Shown: positions 32,000-39,377 of the stretch, piece after piece | Layout: every line of letters starts with the position of its first letter | Position numbering within the stretch: position 1 is the stretch's first letter | Notes under the pieces: generated by a model | Seen by the model: only the letters and a program-made list of their open reading frames with translations | Told to the model about the DNA's origin: nothing | The model's database searches: none | Program-made: the position numbers and the translations under genes | NCBI GenBank assembly: GCA_900541475.1 | Contig: UQJV01000015.1 | Span: forward strand, 1 to 40,724 | Source: an uncultured Collinsella sp. | GTDB taxonomy: Bacteria; Actinomycetota; Coriobacteriia; Coriobacteriales; Coriobacteriaceae | Reading direction: 5' to 3' | Length of the DNA: 40,724 bases

Positions 32000-32681
32000 C
32001 GCGAGCACCCCTTCCTTCGGCGAGGGCATCGCACGCAAGCGCCGCGACAACGCCGACGAGCACGCTTACCGGCACGGCGATATTCGTCCACCCCAAGAAC
32101 TTACATATGGCGACGGACACCGCAGCCACAACGGCGGCTACGATATTGCCGCGCGACAGTCGCTGCGAAAAGAGCAGGCAGATAAAGAGCGATGTGCAGA
32201 CAAAGCCCGCAATAGCGGTGGGAACGTCGACAACGGCGCCGACAACGGCGCCCGTCGTGCACGAAACGCCCCATGTTGCGATGAGGATCGCGTTGAGCGC
32301 AAAGGACTCGCGCGGGCCCCAATCCTCCCCTTTAACCAACTTGGCAAGTGAGATGCCATATGCCTCCTCGGTAAGTGTCGTGGCAACAGCCAGCGTCTGA
32401 CGCTTCGAGGCACCCCTCAGATGCGGTGCGATCGATGCCGAGTAAAGCGCAAAGCGCGAGGAGATTGCGGCGACGCTCGCGACGATCGATGCTGCAGGCA
32501 CACCTGCCAGCCACAGATTGCAGATCATAAACTGCCCGCTGCCCGTCACGAACGTGCTGCTCAGGGCAAAAACCATCCAGGGTTCCATTCCCGTCTGCGC
32601 CATAATCATTCCGCACGGCGCGGCTATCGCAACATAGGTAAGCATCACCGGCCAGATGGTTTTAACGATTTTGAGCACCAT
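31989..32681 (-). CDS. azlC: Branched-chain amino acid exporter large subunit AzlC
   Basis: This is a membrane protein of 230 residues with about seven spans. Family motifs are AIAAPCGMIMAQTGMEPWMVFALSSTFVTGSGQFM, SRFALYSASIAPHLRG and LTEEAYGISL, all typical of AzlC. ATG 32681 has AGGA 5 bases upstream; the frame runs on to 32717 without a site. Genes for both uptake (liv) and export (azlCD) of the same amino acids in one window suggest tight control of their internal pool. Many azlCD operons carry an Lrp-type regulator; none is seen here. Confidence 0.92.
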   Translation of the reverse strand: MVLKIVKTIWPVMLTYVAIAAPCGMIMAQTGMEPWMVFALSSTFVTGSGQFMICNLWLAGVPAASIVASVAAISSRFALYSASIAPHLRGASKRQTLAVATTLTEEAYGISLAKLVKGEDWGPRESFALNAILIATWGVSCTTGAVVGAVVDVPTAIAGFVCTSLFICLLFSQRLSRGNIVAAVVAAVSVAICKFLGWTNIAVPVSVLVGVVAALACDALAEGRGARDAR

Positions 32682-32741
32682 AGCGTTCCTCGTCCCGACA
32701 TGCTTTCCGAGCCGCATTCAACGACGCGGCAGAATCATCGC

Positions 32742-32777
32742 CCGGTGGCAACCGAGTTCACCTACAATTGCCACCGG
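32742..32777 (+). promoter_or_regulatory. Palindrome around a -10 element before the HD gene
   Basis: CCGGTGGCAA (32742-32751) and TTGCCACCGG (32768-32777) are perfect complements 16 bases apart. TACAAT (32763-32768), a fair -10 box, lies between and partly in the second arm, about 50 bases before the HD gene start. This fits an operator covering a promoter, or a leader hairpin. Confidence 0.4.
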
Positions 32778-32818
32778 ATCGAAAGACACAGAAAGACACA
32801 ACTTTTTAGGAAGTCATT

Positions 32819-33631
32819 ATGACAGCTATCGATCGAACGCGGGCTGCCGCGGCCTTCAAGACCTACACCGATGCCTACGATGCCGCCAATCCGCGCATCG
32901 CGCTCAAAATCGAGCATACGTACCACGTTGCCGAGGCATGCGATGCCGTGGCACGCGAACAGGGCTGGTCACCGCAGGACATTGACCTAGCGTGGCTTTG
33001 CGGCCTGCTACACGATATGGGTCGCTTTGAACAGTTGCGACGCTGGGACACGTTTAAGGATGCCGAGAGCATGAGCCATGCGGAGTTGGGCTTCGAGGTT
33101 CTCTTTGGCAAAAACCCTGCAGACGCGCCCGCGACAACAAGTATCCGCGACTTTATCGACGATCCGGTAGAAGACGAACTCATTCGAGCAAGCATCGCCC
33201 ACCACAGCGATTTTCGCCTGCCCACGGAACTCGACACCCGCACGCGGAACTTCTGCGATATCGTGCGCGATGGTGACAAGATCGACATCATGCGAACCAT
33301 CGCCGACAGCACCGTCGAGACCATCCTCAAGGTTGATGAGGACACATTTCTCGCCAGCCGGTTCTCGACATCGGCGCTCGCCGCCTTTGACGAGCACCGC
33401 TGCGTCGCACGCGACGAACGCGATGAGCCGGCCGACTACCTGGTAGGGCTCATTTGTTTTATGTTTGAGCTCGTCTATCCGGCAAGCCGCGCGCTGGCGC
33501 GCGAGCAGGGAGATATCTACCGCCTGCTCGACGCGCCCTTTGGCATCGTGCGACCCTTTACCGATCCCGCCACGCGGGCGACCTGGGAACGCCTAAAGAA
33601 AGAGATGCGAGCCTGGCTGGCCGGCGCCTAG
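32819..33631 (+). CDS. HD domain phosphohydrolase
   Basis: This is a cytosolic protein of 270 residues with an HD metal-binding fold: His33 (IEHTYHVAEA), His65-Asp66 (GLLHDMGRFEQ), His128-His129 (IAHHSDF) and Asp154 (DGDKIDIMR), the expected order of metal ligands. Such proteins hydrolyse nucleotides or other phosphates; the substrate is unknown. It has no second domain. AGGA lies 7 bases before the ATG. Its TAG stop overlaps the stop codon of the convergent etfA gene (shared CTAG at 33628-33631), so neither gene has room for a terminator. Confidence 0.85.
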   Translation: MTAIDRTRAAAAFKTYTDAYDAANPRIALKIEHTYHVAEACDAVAREQGWSPQDIDLAWLCGLLHDMGRFEQLRRWDTFKDAESMSHAELGFEVLFGKNPADAPATTSIRDFIDDPVEDELIRASIAHHSDFRLPTELDTRTRNFCDIVRDGDKIDIMRTIADSTVETILKVDEDTFLASRFSTSALAAFDEHRCVARDERDEPADYLVGLICFMFELVYPASRALAREQGDIYRLLDAPFGIVRPFTDPATRATWERLKKEMRAWLAGA

Positions 33632-34833
33632 CGCTCGAGCTGGGCCAGAAGCTCCTCGACGACTTCGACGGCGTCACCGACAACTTTGTACTGCGCAGCG
33701 CCGAAGATGGGGGCATCCGGGTCCTCGTTGACAGCGATGATGCACTCCGCGCCGCCGATGCCGGCTAGGTGCTGGATAGCACCCGAAACGCCGATGCTCA
33801 CGAGGAGCTTGGGCGAAACCGACACGCCGGTCTGGCCAATCTGGTGGCGGTACTCCAGCCAACCCGCCTCCACGACGGGACGCGTGCAACCAAGCTCGGC
33901 ACCCAGGGCATCGGCGAGTTTTCGCATCAGGGGCAGGTTCTTCTTGGAGCCAATTCCGCGGCCCACCACGACCAGGCGCTCGGCATCGGCAATTGATGCC
34001 TGCTGTCCCCACTCCTCGGCGGGAATCGAGATCTCGACGCGGGCCTTAACATCATCCGCAAGCGATACCTGGGTAATTGTGCCAGAGCGGCTGTAGTCAA
34101 ACTCGGGCGCCCCAAAGATGCCGGGACGCACCGTTGCCATCTGGGGACGATGATTGGGGCAGACGATGGTGGCCATCAGGTTGCCGCCAAACGCCGGACG
34201 CGTCTGTTGCAGCAGCCCCGTCTCCGTATCCATCGAAAGTACGGTGCAGTCAGCCGTAAGGCCCGTCTGCAAGCGCACGGCAACGCCGGGTGCCAGTTCG
34301 CGGCCAAAGGCGGTCGCACCGTACAGAATGGCCTCGGGCCTGCGCTCGGCTACCAAATCGCAGATCAGCCGGGCGTAGACCTCCGCATCGTTCTGGCGCA
34401 GACGCTCGTCGCGACAGACCAGGACCTCGTCTGCACCGGCGCAAACCAGATGCTCCAGGTCCTTGAGCGAGCTCTCGGGGCTCATGCCGGCCAATGCCAC
34501 CAGACGGCAACCACGAGCATCGGCAAGCTCGCGTCCCTTGCCCATGAGCTCGTAGGCCACGGGAGCCACGGCGTCGTGCTCGTCAGTCTGCACGAAGACC
34601 CAAATGTCTCGATATGCATCAAGGTCCACCGCGCCAGCGGCCTCGTCGCGCTCGATCGAAATGGCATTAACGGGGCAAGCGTCGACGCACCCACCGCACA
34701 AGATGCAGCCGTCGGTCACATGGGCGCAGCGGTTGGGGCGCTCGCCCTCCACCACAACGCCACCCGAGGCACAGGCGCGAACGCAGCGACCGCAGCCGAT
34801 ACAGGCTTCGCTATCGATAATCAGTCCGCTCAT
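33628..34833 (-). CDS. etfA: Electron transfer flavoprotein alpha with N-terminal ferredoxin domain
   Basis: EtfA carries an FAD and passes electrons between EtfB and a dehydrogenase. This 401-residue form begins with a two-cluster ferredoxin domain: C11xxC14xxC17xxxC21 and C43xxC46xxC49xxxC53P (CILCGGCVDACPV), which should hold two [4Fe-4S] clusters. The body ends with the FAD signature SGAIQHLAGIGGAECIIAVNEDPDAPIFGAAQYKVVGD. A ferredoxin-fused EtfA beside EtfB and an FAD-linked lactate-type dehydrogenase is the arrangement of the Acetobacterium woodii LctBCD enzyme, which bifurcates electrons between NAD and ferredoxin. The ATG directly follows the etfB stop (TAGATG). Confidence 0.94.
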   Translation of the reverse strand: MSGLIIDSEACIGCGRCVRACASGGVVVEGERPNRCAHVTDGCILCGGCVDACPVNAISIERDEAAGAVDLDAYRDIWVFVQTDEHDAVAPVAYELMGKGRELADARGCRLVALAGMSPESSLKDLEHLVCAGADEVLVCRDERLRQNDAEVYARLICDLVAERRPEAILYGATAFGRELAPGVAVRLQTGLTADCTVLSMDTETGLLQQTRPAFGGNLMATIVCPNHRPQMATVRPGIFGAPEFDYSRSGTITQVSLADDVKARVEISIPAEEWGQQASIADAERLVVVGRGIGSKKNLPLMRKLADALGAELGCTRPVVEAGWLEYRHQIGQTGVSVSPKLLVSIGVSGAIQHLAGIGGAECIIAVNEDPDAPIFGAAQYKVVGDAVEVVEELLAQLER

Positions 34834-35649
34834 CTATGCCATCCCCTCGATAATCTTGGCAAGCTTTGCCGCCTGCTCGGACGCCGTCCCCTCAACGGTC
34901 TCGCACGTTTGGTCACGGTCGGGCACAAACGAGCGCACGACCTGTGTCGGCGACCCGGCGAGGCCGCAACGCGCGGGGTCGGCGTTCACGTCGGCGGCAC
35001 TGACCACGCGCGCGTCCGCCTCCTCTGCCGCGCGAATACCGGCAATACTCGGCATACGCAACTGGCCAATCTCCTTGGCAGTCGTCATCGCGCACGGCAT
35101 CTCAAGATAGACCGTCTCCTCGCCGGCATCGCAGCCGTGAACAAGCGAAAGTGCACCGCACGTCGTAAAGCCCGCGCTCTGCACGCAGCTCACATCGGTC
35201 ACGCAGGGAATCTCGAAGGCGCCGGCCAGCTCGGGGCCAATCTGAGCAGTATCGCCATCCACCGCCATCTTGCCGCAGATGAGCAGGTCGAAGTCCTCGT
35301 CGAGCGCCTCGATGCCGCATTTGAGAGCATAGGTGGTCGCCAACGTGTCCGCGCCCGCAAAAGCACGGTCGGTGAGCAGCAATGCATCGTCGGCGCCGCG
35401 GGCAATGCAGTCGCGCAGCAGCGATTCGGTTGCAGGGATGCCCATCGACACCACCGTCACACGTGCATCCATGCCAAAGCCGATAAAGTCGTCCTTGAGC
35501 GCCAGAGCGCATTCGAGGGCACTTGCATCGAAGGGATTAATGACCGCCTGCTTGCCATCACGCACGATGGTATTGGTTTTGGGGTCCATCTTGACCTCGG
35601 TGCTTCCCGGCACCGCCTTGACGCACACCACCATATGAAAATCGCTCAT
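34834..35649 (-). CDS. etfB: Electron transfer flavoprotein beta
   Basis: This is the partner of EtfA, about 271 residues. Family features are VVCVKAVPGSTEVKMDPKTNTIVRDG at the N-terminus, CIARGADDALLLTDRAFAGADTLATTYAL and LLICGKMAVDGDTAQIGPELAG. The DGDTAQIGP segment resembles what I recall of anaerobic, bifurcation-linked EtfBs rather than the mitochondrial type; a tree would be needed to confirm. ATG 35649 was taken as the start (GGGGG 9 bases upstream). A GTG at 35655 would overlap the stop of the preceding gene as GTGA. Either way translation is coupled. Confidence 0.94.
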   Translation of the reverse strand: MSDFHMVVCVKAVPGSTEVKMDPKTNTIVRDGKQAVINPFDASALECALALKDDFIGFGMDARVTVVSMGIPATESLLRDCIARGADDALLLTDRAFAGADTLATTYALKCGIEALDEDFDLLICGKMAVDGDTAQIGPELAGAFEIPCVTDVSCVQSAGFTTCGALSLVHGCDAGEETVYLEMPCAMTTAKEIGQLRMPSIAGIRAAEEADARVVSAADVNADPARCGLAGSPTQVVRSFVPDRDQTCETVEGTASEQAAKLAKIIEGMA

Positions 35650-35651
35650 CT

Positions 35652-37253
35652 TCACGCGCCCCCTTTCTGGACGAGCTCATCCAAGAGCTTCTCCGAAAAC
35701 AGGTTATCGCGACCCAGCTGCCCGGCAGGATCGAGCTGGAGCTTGAGCCGCGCCGACTCGACCATGGCCTCGTGACCGTACATCGTCTCCAAGAAGCCCG
35801 CCTTGATCTTGCCAACGCCGTGTTCGGCGGAGACGGCGCCGCCCATGGCCGTGACCTTGGAAGCCCACTGGGCAAAGAGCTCTCCGCCGCGACGGTAATC
35901 CTGCGCATCGCGCGGCAGAATGTTCACATGCAGATGGTTGTTACCGATGTGCCCCCAGGCGGCAGATTCAAGCCCACTTTCGGCCAACGTGCGGCGATAA
36001 AGGGCGATGACGTCGGCCAAGCATGCGTTGGGCACCGACATGTCCGAGCCCAGTTTGGTGATGGTGGGATCCGTGCGGCGACGCTCGTCGATGAGCATGT
36101 TGACGCTCTCGGGCACCGCATGGCGGAAGAATCGCTGACACTCGCGATCGACCTCGGTGCGCGCGACCCATGTCGCATCGTCGCTGCCGCCCGCAAGCTC
36201 TAGTACCCACCCCAAGTGATACAGCTCCTCAGTCGCCTGGGCCTCGTCGTCGCAGTCAAGCTCCACGTAGACACAAACCTTGGCGTCTTTGTCGAGCGCC
36301 GGCAGCGAGGCGAACGCGGTCGACTGCTCACGCTGACGACGCAGGATATCCAGGGCGCCCGCGTCGAAATATTCGATGGCAGCCGCATGGGACAGCACGG
36401 GACGCACGGAATCGGTAAAGGACACCGCCTTGTCCTCGCTGTCGAAAAAGCAGCTCACGCCCCATACGACCGAAGGTGCCGCCTGCAAGGCGATCTCGAG
36501 CTCGGTAATGATGCCGAGTGTGCCGCACGCACCGATAAAAAGATCGATGGCGTCCATATCGTCCGAAACGAAATAACCCGACGCGTTTTTGGTCTTGGGC
36601 ATGGTATAGCCGGGAAGACCAAGCTCGAGCGCGCGACCCCCTGCCGTCACGAGCGACAAGTGGCGTGCGTCAGCGTGCGCCCGACCTCGATGAAGCTCGA
36701 GCAAATCGCCGTCCGCCAGTGCCACGTGAAGCCCCGTAACGTGCGGGCGCATGGGACCATAGGCGTAGCTGCGGGCACCGGAGGCATTGCACGCCGCCAT
36801 ACCGCCCAAGCAGGCAGATGCCTCGGTGGGATCGGTGGGAAAGAACTGCTCGGGAGCTGCCTGGAACTCCTCATAGGCCTCAAGCGACGCCTGATCCCAG
36901 CCAACGGTCGGCAATGCCTTCTTACCCAGCTGCTTGCGTAACTCCGAAAGCACGACGCCAGGCTCCACGCGCAGCAGAAAACGGCCTTGCTCGTCGCGGC
37001 GAAAACCCAGGTAGCGATCCATACGAGAAGTGTTGAGGATATGGCCGCCGTGGGGCACGGCGCCGGCAGCCAGACCGGTTCGAGCGCCCTGGACCGTTAT
37101 CGGAACATGCTCGGCATGGAGCTTTCGCAGAATGGCGCGGACTTCGTCCTCCGTTGTCGGAAACGAGATACTCGACGCCTCGCCCGATGTGCGAGATTCA
37201 TCGCGACCATATTCTTCGAACTCGTCGCTGAAGGGTTTGATGGCTGCAGACAC
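35652..37253 (-). CDS. lctD: FAD-linked 2-hydroxyacid (lactate) dehydrogenase, LctD/GlcD type
   Basis: This is a flavoprotein of 533 residues with an N-terminal FAD_binding_4 (VAO/PCMH) domain (about 30-210: VPITVQGARTGLAAGAVPHGG, EPGVVLSELRKQLG, LGGMAACNASGARSYAYG) and a C-terminal FAD-oxidase domain with NNHLHVNIL and GAVSAEHGVGKIK. It oxidises a 2-hydroxyacid such as lactate or glycolate. Together with the downstream etfB and ferredoxin-fused etfA it forms a predicted complex that couples NAD+ reduction by lactate to ferredoxin oxidation, or the reverse. It starts at GTG 37253 with GGGGGAG 5 bases upstream. TAGTTAACTA, a perfect palindrome, lies 14 bases before the start codon. No lactate permease is seen in the window. 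Confidence 0.9.
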   Translation of the reverse strand: MSAAIKPFSDEFEEYGRDESRTSGEASSISFPTTEDEVRAILRKLHAEHVPITVQGARTGLAAGAVPHGGHILNTSRMDRYLGFRRDEQGRFLLRVEPGVVLSELRKQLGKKALPTVGWDQASLEAYEEFQAAPEQFFPTDPTEASACLGGMAACNASGARSYAYGPMRPHVTGLHVALADGDLLELHRGRAHADARHLSLVTAGGRALELGLPGYTMPKTKNASGYFVSDDMDAIDLFIGACGTLGIITELEIALQAAPSVVWGVSCFFDSEDKAVSFTDSVRPVLSHAAAIEYFDAGALDILRRQREQSTAFASLPALDKDAKVCVYVELDCDDEAQATEELYHLGWVLELAGGSDDATWVARTEVDRECQRFFRHAVPESVNMLIDERRRTDPTITKLGSDMSVPNACLADVIALYRRTLAESGLESAAWGHIGNNHLHVNILPRDAQDYRRGGELFAQWASKVTAMGGAVSAEHGVGKIKAGFLETMYGHEAMVESARLKLQLDPAGQLGRDNLFSEKLLDELVQKGGA

Positions 37254-37598
37254 GCGAACTCCCCCTTTAGTTAACTACAGTGTTTGCAGGGAGATGTTAC
37301 CGCATCGTTTCGTCGACGTGACTGAGACCGTCTCCATAATTGGCGAATTTTACGTTTGCGCAATTCGGCGAACGGCGACGTTTTCTCGGCAGACGCTCTA
37401 TTTAACGCGCTCCCTCCCATCGCAGCCACGCGCACAATTGGCGCTCGAAAAAACTTGAGATATTTTTTAGCGTCTCTCACCTGCGGCGATGTAAACCCGT
37501 CAAGCATTTGGTCAGAAATCGGTCAAGTTACGGCTGATACGGTCGGCATCGACAGCCAAAACCAATAGAAGGTTTGGCCCAAAAGCAGGGAGGTTCCC
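37254..37598. promoter_or_regulatory. 345-base divergent spacer between lctD and surface cluster
   Basis: I see no convincing gene; short frames on both strands lack ribosome sites. It contains the palindrome TAGTTAACTA (37268-37277) next to lctD, a CGCT-CG-AAAAAA / TTTTTT-AGCG hairpin (37442-37472), and a repeat GGTCAG / GGTCAAG with TTGGTC near 37509-37528 in front of the rightward cluster. Both divergent transcripts probably start here. Confidence 0.5.
37268..37277. promoter_or_regulatory. Operator-like palindrome before lctD
   Basis: TAGTTAACTA is a perfect 10-base palindrome immediately upstream of the lctD ribosome binding site. GntR/FadR-type lactate regulators bind short palindromes of similar form near lactate operons, but no regulator gene is in the window, so this is a suggestion only. 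Confidence 0.35.
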
Positions 37599-37895
37599 AT
37601 GGCATATTACTGGCCCCAGTACGGCGTCGCTATCGAAGTTGACGACGACCCGTATCTTCTGCCCTTCGACGAGGAGGCATTCCCCGATACGGCGGTCTAC
37701 CATGTCACCACCGACGTAATTTGCGATCCCGAGTCATTCTTGGCACTCGCCCACCACATCGCCCACATCCATGACATCAAGCTCCCTCCCGACTTCGAGG
37801 AGCTTGTCTACTCACGACGTCTCATGCTCCACATGCTCTTTGGAGCCGATCCGTCCACGTTCGCGCGCGTCTATACCACTAAGGATGCCGCATGA
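37599..37895 (+). CDS. Hypothetical 98-residue protein
   Basis: I do not recognise this family. The protein is acidic at the N-terminus (EVDDDPYLLPFDEEAF) and has a His-rich middle (LAHHIAHIHDI); no signal peptide, membrane span or known motif is visible, so it is likely cytosolic. GGGAGG lies 5 bases before the ATG, a strong site. Its TGA overlaps the ATG of the next gene (ATGA at 37892-37895), so it belongs to the same transcript as the membrane protein that follows and probably to the whole right-end cluster. Confidence 0.75.
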   Translation: MAYYWPQYGVAIEVDDDPYLLPFDEEAFPDTAVYHVTTDVICDPESFLALAHHIAHIHDIKLPPDFEELVYSRRLMLHMLFGADPSTFARVYTTKDAA

Positions 37896-38401
37896 ACGCA
37901 CGGAAGCGGTCGAGCCCCCTGGGGTCAAAACATCGAAAAAGGCTCGGCGTGATCTGCCTGGCCATCGCCTGCGCCCTTATCGCCGTCGGCCTTTACGCTT
38001 GGCAGTCAAAGCCCGTCGCCGAGACGGGCACCTCGGTCACAACGGCAGAGGGTAAGTCGCGCCAGGAAATCCAGGACGAACTCGATGCCATCGTCCGCGA
38101 CAACATGATGACGATCTCGGTCGCACCGGTCGCCCAGCTACAGAAAGGCGGCAAGCTGCGCGTCAACGTGCAAAACGTCCAGGACAACAAGTTTCCCCAG
38201 CGTTTCCGCGTGATCCAAAACGACGAGACCATCTATGAATCGGGCGTGGTCGAGACCGGCAAGACCGTTGAGACCTGCCCCGCAGGCGACATCAAAAAAG
38301 GCGAGGCGTACATCGAGATCCAGGCACTCGACGCCAAGACCTACGACGCCCATGGCAATCCCACGCGCGTCAAGGTGCGGGTTGCGCAGGCAGAAGACTA
38401 A
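37892..38401 (+). CDS. Membrane-anchored protein with extracellular domain
   Basis: The 169-residue protein has a basic N-terminus (RKRSS...KHRKR), one membrane span (about residues 18-37, LGVICLAIACALIAVGLYAW) and an outside part of 130 residues. The latter begins with a charged helix (SRQEIQDELDAIVRDN) and continues as a likely beta-sandwich (ISVAPVAQLQKGGKLRVNVQNV ... YIEIQALDAKTYDAHG ... RVKVRVAQ). No cleavage site is clear, so it stays anchored. The family is unknown to me. It is coupled to the gene before it by an ATGA overlap and precedes three secreted proteins, so a role in surface assembly is possible. Confidence 0.75.
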   Translation: MNARKRSSPLGSKHRKRLGVICLAIACALIAVGLYAWQSKPVAETGTSVTTAEGKSRQEIQDELDAIVRDNMMTISVAPVAQLQKGGKLRVNVQNVQDNKFPQRFRVIQNDETIYESGVVETGKTVETCPAGDIKKGEAYIEIQALDAKTYDAHGNPTRVKVRVAQAED

Positions 38402-38451
38402 ACCTGCCGCCTGTTGCGAAAATTCGCACCCGCGCCGCTTTCGTCTAACCA

Positions 38452-38470
38452 TCACGGAAACGGTCCGTGA
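38452..38470 (+). promoter_or_regulatory. Hairpin before the secreted-protein gene
   Basis: TCACGGA-AACGG-TCCGTGA forms a 7-bp stem ending about 10 bases before the ribosome site of the next gene. No T run follows. It may tune expression of the downstream secreted protein. Confidence 0.35.
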
Positions 38471-38489
38471 CGAATAGAAAGGAACGATT

Positions 38490-39095
38490 ATGGACATCAC
38501 CAGGAACTTGAGTGGGACCAGGGCGCTCGTCGTGGGCGCAGGGCTGGCGCTCGCACTCGCAATGGGCGCCGCGCCGACCACCGCCCTGGCGGAGGGACGC
38601 GTTGGAACCACCGACGTGACCATCAGGACCGAAATCGACAACATCACGTTTAAGGCTCCGACCGTCATCCCATTTGTCGCTAGCGCTGACGGCACGCTTC
38701 AGGGCCCTTCCGAGAACGCAACCACCATCGACAATCTTACGGCCTATGGCATCCACGTCACGAACATGAAGGTAACTGCCGAGGACACCTGGAACATTGC
38801 CGCCGATGCAAAGAAGGGCACCGCGCAGAACTGTATCGACTTTAAGGTCGGTCCGGAAAACGCGTCTCAAGACGCCTACGCCGCGGCACAGGGAACGGGC
38901 ATCGACCTTTCCAAGAATGCATTCTTCGACATGGGTTATCAGGGCATCGCCGATGGTACGGACAAGATTAAGCTCAAGACAAGCGGCAATGTCGCCCGCG
39001 TCACGCGAGACATCTTCCATTTGACCGGGGACAGCACGGGCGACCAGGTCGCAAGCATTACGTGGACGGTCGAGCCCGGTGCGCACACGGCCTAA
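38490..39095 (+). CDS. Secreted protein of unknown function
   Basis: This 201-residue protein has a clear signal peptide (hydrophobic ALVVGAGLALALAMGAA, predicted cleavage after TALA near residue 34). The mature part appears all-beta: VTIRTEIDNITFKAPTVIPF, ADGTLQGPSENATTIDNLT, GIHVTNMKV, and a final VASITWTV. The pattern of a proline-led strand, a DG turn and IDNLT recurs in the large secreted protein at 39378, so the two probably share a domain. There is no wall-sorting tail; it may be held by partners or released. AAAGGA lies 6 bases before the ATG. It overlaps the next gene by 17 bases. Confidence 0.78.
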   Translation: MDITRNLSGTRALVVGAGLALALAMGAAPTTALAEGRVGTTDVTIRTEIDNITFKAPTVIPFVASADGTLQGPSENATTIDNLTAYGIHVTNMKVTAEDTWNIAADAKKGTAQNCIDFKVGPENASQDAYAAAQGTGIDLSKNAFFDMGYQGIADGTDKIKLKTSGNVARVTRDIFHLTGDSTGDQVASITWTVEPGAHTA

Positions 39096-39336
39096 GGCGG
39101 TTGTCCTTGCCGTCATCATCGGCGTTGTAACGTTTGCCCCGATCGCTGCCTTTGCCCAACAAGAACAGGCGCAAGCTGCCACACAGGTGACCGTCGATCT
39201 ATCGGAGCTCGAACGCAGTGGCCAACACGAGCCCCTAGCGCAAACGGACGACACGCGACAGTTCCTGGCAGCAGGAATCGCCGCGGCAGGCGCAAGCGCC
39301 ATCGGCCTAGGCCTGCGCATCAAACGCAGCCAGTAG
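39079..39336 (+). CDS. Tiny wall-anchor-like protein with LAQTDD tail
   Basis: The 85-residue protein has an N-terminal signal peptide (VVLAVIIGVVTFAPIAAFAQ), a mature middle of only about 30 residues, and a C-terminus built like a sortase signal: LAQTDD, then a hydrophobic span (FLAAGIAAAGASAIGLGL), then a basic end (RIKRSQ). The sorting motif differs from LPxTG (Ala for Pro, Asp for Gly), resembling the LAxT pentapeptides of some actinobacterial sortases but with the Gly lost. It may be a degenerate or non-cleaved anchor. It starts with GTG inside the previous gene, with no clear ribosome site, so it relies on coupling. Confidence 0.7.
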   Translation: MRTRPKAVVLAVIIGVVTFAPIAAFAQQEQAQAATQVTVDLSELERSGQHEPLAQTDDTRQFLAAGIAAAGASAIGLGLRIKRSQ

Positions 39337-39377
39337 CCGCACAAATCGAGACCGTCCAGAACAGGTAAGGAGAACCC

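Noticed and set aside
34150..35775. 541-codon plus-strand frame
   Set aside because: It is antisense to etfA and etfB, which carry intact cofactor motifs.
37271..37507. 78-codon minus-strand frame in the lctD upstream spacer
   Set aside because: It has no ribosome site and overlaps the likely promoter and operator palindrome of lctD; it would need conservation in relatives to be believed.
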